From positions 1,926,001 through 1,990,000 of the forward strand of contig CANXME010002275.1 in the NCBI GenBank assembly GCA_948144175.1: 64,000 nt of DNA, read 5' to 3'. The position numbers and the translations under genes are program-made. Source of the DNA: Closterium sp. NIES-65. Lineage: Eukaryota > Streptophyta > Zygnematophyceae > Desmidiales > Closteriaceae. This document shows, piece by piece, positions 55,897 to 64,000 of this stretch. Each line of letters starts with the position of its first letter. Within the stretch, counting starts at the first letter, position 1. The notes below the pieces were generated by a model. The model was not told the DNA's origin. It searched no databases and saw only the letters and a list, made by a program, of their open reading frames with translations.

Positions 55897-57300
55897 ATGG
55901 CTACCACTAGTGTCCTCGCTTTTGACGCTGAGGGTCGGGCCATTGACTTTGATGTCTGGGTAGATGACCTGCAGCTTTTCCTACAGTGCGATAGGGCAGA
56001 CGGTCTCTCCCTCTTTGACCTCACCTCTGGTGCCTCTCCTGCCCCTGCTGCTGATGCTGACGCCACTATTCGCTCACAGTGGGCCACACGCGATGCTGCT
56101 GTACGTCTTGCTGTTCGTCGCTACCTGCCTACCTCTGAGCGTGCGCACTTTAGCGAGTACAAGAGTGCTCAGACCTTGTACGACGCTGTAGTTGCACGCT
56201 ACTCCTCCCCTGCCACTGCTGCACTGAGCCGCCTCATGCTACCGTACCTCTTCCCTGACCTTGCTGCCTTTCCCACAGTCGCTGACCTCATTACGCACCT
56301 CCGCACTAGTGAAACTCGCTACCGCGCTGCGCTTCCTGCTGAGTTCTGCGCCAAGAACCCCCCCCCCCATGTACATCACTCTCTACTACATGGTCACCCG
56401 CCTCTCTGACTCCCTTCGCGTAGTCAGGGACCACTTCCTCTCAGTTTGCCCCACCACCCTCACCGTTGACCTCCTCGAGAAGGCCCTCCTAGCAGCGGAG
56501 AAGAGCATAGTCACTGTAGGAGCCTCTCGTGGTGACCCTCGCACCCCCATCTTTGAGGGGTGTTCCCCCTCCCCCCTTTTGCCCTCTGTTGCCTCTGCTG
56601 CTGCGGCCGACCTCGTTGGGCTTGAGTCGGTCGGTGCGACGTCTACCCCTAGCGGGAGACGCCACCGTGGCAAGGGCAAGGGGGGCAGGGGCGCTGGAGG
56701 AGATAGCGGGGGCGGTGGAGGCGGCGGTGGAGGCGGCGGAGGGAGTGGGGGTGGCGGTGGGGGTGGTGGCGGGGGTGGAGGTGTCGGTGGCGGCAGTGGA
56801 GGCGGAGGCGGCGGCGGTGGCGGTGGTAGCGGAGGTGGTGGCGGAGGTGGCGGCGGTGGAGGAGGCTGTGGCGGAGGAGGTGGAGCTGGTAGGGGTGGCG
56901 CTGCGCAGAGGGTCGGCTCCGGTGGTGGTCTGCGCCAGCAGCAGCAGCAGCAGCGCACTCGTGACATCCCCTCCCCTCAGCAACTCCGTGAGTGGTACGC
57001 TGCACGACAGCGGGGTGGGTGTACTGGTCCGTGCACCTACGTCCTACGCACCGGCGACCGCGCGGGTGAGCAGTGCGGGGGTGCGCACTCCACCCAGCGC
57101 TGCTTTGGCCGCCTGACGGACGCTTGGCGTCACCAGTTCCCGGAGGCCACGGAGATCCCCCGCTGGGGTGAGCTGTCTAGGGCGGGAGTAGCTGTCTTTG
57201 ACCTTGACTTTGATGCTATTCTTGCTGCCATGTATGCTGTGACTATTAGTGATGAGGGTGACTGTTACCGGTGTTTTCCGCCCGACCTGGGCATTGAGAC
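55897..57300 (+). pseudogene. A8 gag region
   Basis: It starts MATTSVLAFDAEGRAIDFDV, then the gag body, a long glycine tract (about 56700-56900), a Gln run (about 56935-56955) and the C-x13-C-x3-H-x4-C motif (about 57030-57105). Part of a broken element. Confidence 0.9.
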
Positions 57301-60300
57301 TGCCGCTCTAGGTACTGGTGAGACTGCTGCTGTAGGTGCTAGCGAGGCTGCTGCTCTAGGTGCTCGTGCGTCTGCTCCCTCAGGTGCTGGTGAGTCTGCT
57401 CTCTCAGGTACTGCGTCGGCTTCGGCCTCCCACACCTTCACCCTTGACTCGGGGGCTTCTCGCTCCTTCTTTCGAGACCGCACCACACTCACGCCGCTTG
57501 GCCGGCCAGTTGCAGACCCCTCTGGGGGTCCTGTCCTTGCTCACTACTCCACTGTCCTCCCGTGTCCGGCGGCCCCCTTTGGCACCCTGTCTGGTCTTTA
57601 CCTCCCCTCGTTCTCTACAAACTTGGTGAGTGGTGCTGACCTACAGGATGCGGGGGTTCACCAGTTCACTCCTGCGCGTCAGCGGGTGACCCACTGCACG
57701 GACGCTCAGACAGGCCGACACCTGGCCACGTTTACACATCGGCCGGGGTCGAGCCTGTACACACTGACCACTGCGTCTCCTCTAGTCACTGCGTGTGGTC
57801 AGGTAGCTGCGTCGGGTCAGGTGTTTACTGCAGCGTCTCGGTCTGGTCCTAAGTCTGCCCCCTGCTCGTGTCGCCTCCTGTCTCACGAGACTCTCCTCTA
57901 GCACCACCGCCTTGGTCACCCCTCCCTGCTTCGTCTCCGAAGCATGGCCTCCCGTGTCCTTGTCTCTGGTCTTCCCCGGTCCCTCTCTCCCCTTCCTCCT
58001 GGGCCTGGCCCTACCTACGTCCCCTGTGTCAAGGGGCGGCAGCGGGCTACCCCTCACTCCTCCCAGTTTCCTCCGACAGAGGCCCCGCTGCAGACACTTC
58101 ACATGGACGTGTGGGGCCCGGCCCGCGTCCGTGGACAGGGTCACGAGCGCTACTTCCTGCTGGTGGTTGACGACTACTCGCGTTACACCACAGTCTTCCC
58201 CTTGCGCAGCAAGGGTGATGTCACTGCGGTGTTGATCGACTGGATCCGCGCAGCTCGTCTCCAGCTCAGGCAGAGCTTCGGTTCGGACTTTCCTGTTCTG
58301 CGTCTGCACTCTGACAGAGGCAGAGAGTTCTCCTCTGGCCTTGTGCGAGCCTACTGTCGTGCACGAGGCATCCGCCAGACCTTCACGCTTCCGGACTCTC
58401 CACAGCAAAATGGGATTGTTGAGCGCCGCATTGGCATGGTCATGGATGTCGCTCGTACGTCCATGATGCATGCTGCTGCCCCCCATTTTCTGTGGCCGTT
58501 TGTTGTTCGGTACGCGGCGCATTAGATCAACCTTCACCCCAGGGTCTCCATGCCGGAGACTTCCCCAGCTTTGCTGTGGACTGGGAAGGTTGGCGATGCG
58601 TCTGCGTTTTGTGTCTGGGGATCTCGGGCGTTTGTCCGCGACTTGTCTGCAGACAAGCTGTCCCCTCGTGCTGCTCCTTGCGTCTTCCTTGGCTTCCCCC
58701 CTGACGGGCCAGGGTGGCAGTTCTACCACCCCACCTCTCGCCGTGTTCTGTCCTCCTAGGACGTCACGTTTGACGAGTCGGTCCCCTACTACCGCCTCTT
58801 CCCCTACCGCACTCCGTCTCTCCCCCCGCCACCGCTCTTCCTTGTACCAGGTCCCCCCCCAGTAGACCCCCTCCCCCCTCAGGGTCCTGCCCCTTCAGGT
58901 GTGTCCCAGGTAGACGCAGTCGAGCCTGTCGAGGTTACTGGTGACTGTTGTGCTGCTGAGGGTGCTGAGCCTGGGGGTGCTGACTCTGGGGGTGGTGAGT
59001 GTGTGAGTGCTGCGCCTGGGGTTGCTGAGCCTGCGGGTGCTACTACTGGGGGTGCTGAGCCTGGGGGTGCTGCGACTGGGGGTGCTGAGCCTGGGGGTGC
59101 TGAGCCCGGGGGTGCTGCGACTGGGGGTGCTGAGCCTGGGGGTGCTGAGCCTGGGGGTGCTACGCGTGGAGGTGCTGAGCCTGGAGGTGCGGAGCCTGAG
59201 GGAGTTGGGCCTACTCGTGTGGCGTCTGGCGGTGCTGGGCCAGGAGGTTCTCCGGGTGCTTCGTCTCGACGGGAGCCCCTCTCTCCACACGAGCTGCGTG
59301 AGTGGTTTGCCCGGCGCTGGAGGCGTACTGTTGGAGCTGGAGGTTCTCCGACTGCTGAGGGTGCTGGTGCCGCGGGTCCCGGAGGTGCTCGTGCAGGGAG
59401 TACTGGAGCTGCTGGGCCTGCGGGTGCGACTGGAGCTGGAGCTGCTGAGGGTGTTGGCGCTGAGGCTACTTCTGTCGGTCCTGGAGGCGGTCCTGCTGGG
59501 GGTACTACTGGTGGTGCTGGAGGTACTGGAGCTGGAGGTGCTCCTGGCGCTAGTGCTGCCACTGGGGGTGCTGGTGCTGTCCCTGCTGTGTCTAGAGTCA
59601 CCGCGCGGCCTCGGCCGTACTTCGTTCCGCTCCTTCAGCAGGTTCTTGGTCTCCCGCCTTCTACTTGTCCTCCTCCTCCCTTAGAGTGTCCACAGCCTGT
59701 CCCGTCACAGTTACAGTTACATCCGTCCTACCCACTGCTTGCTCCTTCTCCCTACACTGGTCCTACTGGAGGTCTTGCTGAGCGTCGTGAGCCTGCGTCT
59801 CGCCCTGTGTCGCCTGTCCGTGCTGCTCGCATTGGTGGTCGTGGTTCGCGTCAGTGTCCTTCTCCTGTCCCTGGCACGCACCGGATGTCTCTGCGTCCGT
59901 CCACTGCTCCTCTGCGTGCCCCTTTGCCCTCTCCTCCTGAGTCCTCTCTTCCTGCTCTTCCCGACCCGGAGTCGGACTCTCTTCGTGCTGCCAGTCCTAC
60001 TGTCACGCGTCTCCTTGCTACTGTCGTCACTGACCCTTCCCTTGAGTCCACTGCTGCGTCTGCCCTAGTCACTGAGCTCGTCGACTTTGCTGGTCGCTGT
60101 CGTCTAGACTACGCTGCTAGTCTTGTCGCTGAGTGTGAGTCTGTCTGTCCTCCGTCCGTCGGGGGTGAGTGTGCCCTTGGCACAGACGTCCTTGAGGACA
60201 GGCAGGAGGAGTTCCAGTGTTTGGCTGCTGCTTCACCTCATCTCGTGTCCGTACTGCTTACACCTGAGGGAGACCCGGATGCACTTGACATCCCAACTCC

Positions 60301-61869
60301 GCGCTCTTACGCGGAGGCGATAGAGGGTCCCTACTCCTCTCAGTGGCAGGCAGCTATGGACACAGAGATGGCTTCCTGGAAGTCCACAAGCACCTACGTT
60401 GACGAGGTTCCCCCGCCTGGGGCGAACATCGTCAGTGGCATGTGGATTTTCAGGGTGAAGCGGCCGCCGGGTTCTTCGCTTGTCTTCAAGGCGCGTTACG
60501 TGGCTCGAGGCTTCAGTCAGCGGCATGGAGTTGACTACTTTCAGACCTTCTCTCCCACCCCAAAGATGACCACTCTTCGGGTACTGCTGCACATAGCTGC
60601 TCACCGCCACTACGAGCTGCACTCTCTTGACTTCAGCACTGCTTTCTTGCAGGGCAGCCTGCACGAGGAGATCTGGCTGCGTCGCCCACCTGGCTTCACT
60701 GGGTCTTTTCCTCCTGGCACCCAGTGGAGCCTCAGGCGGCCAGTCTACGGTCTCCGCCAGCACCGCGTGAGTGGCACGACACACTGAGGACTACACTTGC
60801 GGCTCTTGGGTTTGCTCCCTCTACTACTGACCCGTCACTGTTTCTGCGCACCGACACTTCTTTGCTGCCGTTCTACATCCTCGTGTACGTCGACGACTTG
60901 GTCTTTGCCACAGCTGACACTGCTGGACTCGCCCACGTGAAGTCCGAGCTGCAGAAGAGACACACGTGCACAGACCTGGGTGAACTGCGCAGCTACCTTG
61001 GCTTGCAGATCACCCGGGACAGAGCACGCAGCACCATTACCCTGACTTAGTCACACATGGTGCAGCATGTCCTTCAGCGCTTCAGGTTCACGTACTCCTC
61101 GCCTCAGGCCACTCCTCTGCCTACTCGCCACTCGCTCTTAGATCTGCCTTCGGATGAGTCCGTAGAGTCGAGTGGCCCGTACCCAGAGCTTGTTGGCTGC
61201 CTCATGTACCTGATGACCTGCACTCGACCTGACCTTGCATACCCTCTTAGCATTCTCGCACGCTATGTTGCTCCTGGGAGACACAGACCGGAGCACATGG
61301 CTGCAGCGAAGAGGGTGTTGCGCTTCTTGTGCAGTACGTCGGGCATGGGGCTTGTGCTTGGAGGGCAGAGTCCAGTGGTCCTTACTGGGCACGCAGACGC
61401 TTTTTGGGCTGACGACCAGGCTACGCAGCGGTCGTCACAGGGTTACACCTTCAGCCTTGGTTCCGGCTCTGTTTCGTGGCGGGCTACCCGCTCGTCTTCT
61501 GTTCTCGGCTCCAGTTGTGAGGCTGAGATCTACGCCGGGGCCATGGCTGCTCAAGAGCTTCGCTGGCTCACCTACCTGCTGTCTAACCTCGGAGAGCCGC
61601 CTCGTTCTCCTCCAGTGCTGTACGTAGACAACAAGGCCATGCTGGCCTTGTGTCGAGAGCAGAGACTGGAGCACAGAACGAAGCACATTGCTCTTCGCTA
61701 CTTCCTTGCTCGTGAGCTGCAGCAGCGTGGTCAGCTGCGTCTTGCGTACGTGGCCTCTGAGGCCAACACTGCTGATATCTTCACCAAGGCGCTTGCGCCT
61801 TGTGATCATCAGCGCTTCTGTACTCAGCTGGGTCTTGTGCCTGCGTTGCCTCACTTGCTCACCTCTTGA
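57300..61869 (+). pseudogene. A8 pol region: protease, integrase, RT, RNase H
   Basis: Protease DSGAS lies near 57445. The integrase core is at LHMDVWGPARVRG (about 58100) and QQNGIVERR. The GGAEP-type linker follows. RT has GMWIFRVKRPPGS and YVDDLVFAT. RNase H has EAEIYAGAMAAQE, EHRTKHIALRYF and ANTADIFTKAL, ending near 61869. All parts are recognisable but broken. Confidence 0.92.
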
Positions 61870-62089
61870 CCTTGCTTGTACTGTTACATATATATATATA
61901 TATACACCTGCTCTTGCTTGTCTAGCCTTTTATATATATATGTACTCCTGCATGTGAACTGGCCTTGTGGCCTTAACCTTGTGCTCGGAATGTGTGGTGA
62001 CTTTGTGATCCACCCTGAGCTTGCTTTGCTTTGCTTTGCTTGACTGGTCTTGTGACCCCTTGTACCCCCCCAGTTTGCTTATGGGGGTG

Positions 62090-62129
62090 TGTCAGAACAT
62101 TATAGCTTATGCTTTTGTGTAGGCTGTAG
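62090..62129 (+). repeat. A8 3' LTR remnant (40 bp)
   Basis: TGTCAGAACATTATAGC through GGCTGTAG, identical to the 5' LTR start, then an abrupt switch to minus-strand copia-A RT/RNase H sequence. Confidence 0.9.
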
Positions 62130-64000
62130 CACTAGCCCCATGCCCGACGTACTGCACACATAGCGCAACACCCTCTTCGCTGCAGCTATGTGCTCTGGTC
62201 GGTGTCTACCAGGAGCAACATAGCGTGCCAAGATGCTAAGAGGGTATGCAAGGTCAGGTCGTGTGCAGGTCATCAGGTACATGAGGCAGCCAACAAGCTC
62301 TGGGTACGGGCCACTCGACTCTACGGACTCATCCGAAGCCAGAGCTGAGAGCGAGTGGCGAGTAGATAGAGGAGTGGCCTGAGGCGAGGAGTACGTGAAG
62401 TCGAAGCGCTGAAGGACCTACTCCACCATGTGTGACTGATTCAGGGTAATGGTGCGCTGTGCTCTGTCCCGGGTGATCTGCAAGCCAAGGTAGCTGCGCA
62501 GTTCACCCAGGTCTGTGCACGTGTGTCTCTTCTGCAGCTCGGACTTCACGTGGGCGAGTCCAGCAGTGTCAGCAGTGGCAAAGACCAGGTCGTCGACGTA
62601 CACGAGGATGTAGAACGGCGGCAAAGAGGTGTCGGTGCGTAGAAACAGCGACGGGTCGGCTGTAGAAGGAGCAAGGCCAAGAGCCGCAAGGGTCGTCCTC
62701 AGTGTGTCGTGCCACTCACGGGGCGCCTGGCGGAGACCGTAGACTGGCCGCCGGAGGCTCCACTGGGTGCCAGGAGGAAACGACCCAGTGAAGCCAGGAG
62801 GGCGGCGCAGCCGGATCTCCTCGTGCAGGCTGCTCTGCAGGAAAGCAGTGCTGAAGTCAAGAGAGTGAAGCTCGTAGTCGCGCTGAGCGGCTATGTGCAG
62901 CAGCACCCGAAGAGTGGTCATCTTCGGGGTGGGAGAGAAGGTCTGAAAGTAGTCAACTCCCTGCCGCTGACTGAAGCCTCGAGCCACGTAACGCGCCTTG
63001 AAGACAGACGGAGAGCCCGACGGCCGCTTCACCTTGAAAATCCACATGCCACTGACGATGTTCGCCCCAGGTGGGGGAACCTCGTCGACGTAGGTGCCTG
63101 TGGACTTCCAGGAAGCCATCTCTGCATCCATGGCCGACTGCCACTGAGAGGAGTAGGGACCCTCGATCGCCTCAGTGTACGATTGAGGAGTCGGGATGTC
63201 TAGTGCATCCGTGTCTCCCTTAGGGGCAATCAGCGTGGACACGAGATGGGGCAAAGCAGCCGCAAAGCACTAGAACTCCTCCTGCCTGTCCTCAAGGACG
63301 TCCGTGCTAAGAGCACACTCACCCCCGACGGACGGAGGACAGACAGACTCAGACTCAGCAACAAGACTGGCAGCGTAGTCTAGACGACAGAAGCAGCGAA
63401 GTCGACAAGCTCAGCAACGACAGCAGACGCAGCAACAGACTCAAAGGAAGGGTCAGTGACGACAGTAGCAAGAAGGCGCGTGACCGTAGGACTAGCAGCA
63501 CGAAGGGAGTCAGACTCCGGGTCAGCAAGAGAAGGAAGAGAGGACTCTGGAGGAGACGGCAACGGGACACGCAGAGGAGCAGTGGAAGGACGCAATGCCA
63601 TCTGGTGTGTGCCGGGGACCGCAGGAGGACGCGGACGCGCAGTACGACCACTAGTGCGAGCAGCACGAACAGGTGACGCAGGACGAGACGCAGGCTCACG
63701 ACGCTCAGCAAGACCTCCAGTAGGACCAGTGTAGGGAGAAGGAGCAGGTAGAGGGGAGGCGGGCGGTAACTGTGACTGCGACTAGACAGGCAGTGGACAC
63801 TCTAGGGGAGGAGCAGGACCAGTAGAGGGCGGGAGTTCAAGAACCTGCTCCAGGAGCGAAACGAAGTACGGCCTCGGCCGCGCTGCGCCTCTAGAACCAG
63901 CAAGTAAGGTACCAGTACCCCCAGCGGCAGCACCAGCGCCAGCAGAACCTCCAGCTCCAACAGCGCCAACTCCAGTACCCTCAGAAGCACCAGCGCCAGC
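62130..64000 (-). pseudogene. A7 pol fossil: RT with upstream linker
   Basis: Minus strand: YPLSILARYVAPGRHRPEH near 62240; YVDDLVFATADTAG near 62590; GMWIFKVKRPSGSPS near 63050; and the conserved pre-RT region (SPTVTRLLATVVTDPSFES near 63470). Then Ala/Gly/Val-rich repeat linker sequence runs to the window end. It is broken. Confidence 0.88.

Larger units (their letters stand above)
54596..62129 (+). mobile_element. Ty1/copia element A8 (copia-A) inserted in A7, right LTR incomplete
   Basis: Plus-strand element of about 7.5 kb: 5' LTR 54596-54726, primer site TGGTATCGAGCAGG, hairpin 54740-54755, leader, gag from 55897, protease near 57445, integrase about 57890-58510, linker 58965-59215, RT about 60330-61000 with YVDD near 60885, RNase H about 61370-61868, polypurine tract TTATGGGGGTG, then only the first 40 bp of the 3' LTR (62090-62129, identical to the 5' LTR there). 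No target duplication remains on the right. It is broken, with about six breaks. Confidence 0.92.
54383..64000 (-). mobile_element. Ty1/copia element A7 (copia-A), 3' part, interrupted by A8 and cut by window edge
   Basis: The minus-strand 3' LTR (54383-54512) and polypurine-tract complement (CACCCCCATAGG), plus about 80 bp of 3' region, lie left of A8. RNase H/RT and upstream pol of the same orientation lie right of A8 at 62130-64000 and run off the window. Assigning both sides to one element is inference from orientation and family. Sequence expected between them is missing, so the junction with A8 was rearranged. It is broken, with several breaks. Confidence 0.7.

Overview
This is a eukaryotic, GC-rich nuclear window that is almost wholly built of retrotransposons inserted into one another. 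One convincing host gene survives between about 29.0 and 31.0 kb. There are no bacterial operons, rRNA or tRNA genes, or CRISPR arrays. The GC-rich coding style, short GT-AG introns, a plastid-transit-like N-terminus on the host gene and plant-type Ty1/copia, chromodomain Gypsy and L1-like elements suggest a green or streptophyte alga. I cannot name the species from sequence alone.

Left block (1-28143). The outermost layer is an old minus-strand copia element of a second family (copia-B). Its pieces lie at 2754-4703, 23283-23341 and 24849-28143. It was entered by copia-A copy A1 (1-2753, cut by the window edge), by copia-A copy A2 (4704-23282, 5-bp target duplication AGATT) and by a short non-autonomous LTR element N1 (23342-24848, duplication AGGTG). 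A2 was entered by an L1-like LINE (8943-22273, 10-bp duplication). The LINE was entered by copia-A copy A3 (12457-19849, duplication CCTTC). This makes a four-level nest whose order agrees with LTR divergence (A2 about 10 percent, A3 about 2.4 percent). A 0.5-kb inverted-repeat DNA element (27215-27727) sits in the presumed copia-B LTR.

Centre (28144-31175). This holds simple repeats and a five-exon minus-strand gene for a D-tagatose/D-psicose 3-epimerase-type sugar isomerase. All four metal ligands are present at the family spacing.

Right block (31176-64000). An old minus-strand chromodomain Gypsy element runs from 31176 to its 5' LTR at 54274-54382. It was entered by copia-A copies A4 (33009-39892, TAGTC), A5 (41414-52707, CGTTG) and A7 (from 54383, off the right edge). 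A5 has a younger copy, A6 (45202-52638, TTGGG), inside its 5' LTR. A7 was entered by plus-strand A8 (54596-62129). A5 and A6 each have identical LTR pairs, so copia-A has moved very recently.

Copia-A is a distinctive family: LTRs of only about 124-132 bp, an initiator-Met-type primer site, a hairpin just inside the primer site, a long copy-specific GC minisatellite leader, a glycine-rich gag with an unusual Cys/His motif, and a 15-bp coding minisatellite between integrase and reverse transcriptase. All LTR elements are treated as fossils. Boundaries come from LTR ends and target duplications read by eye.
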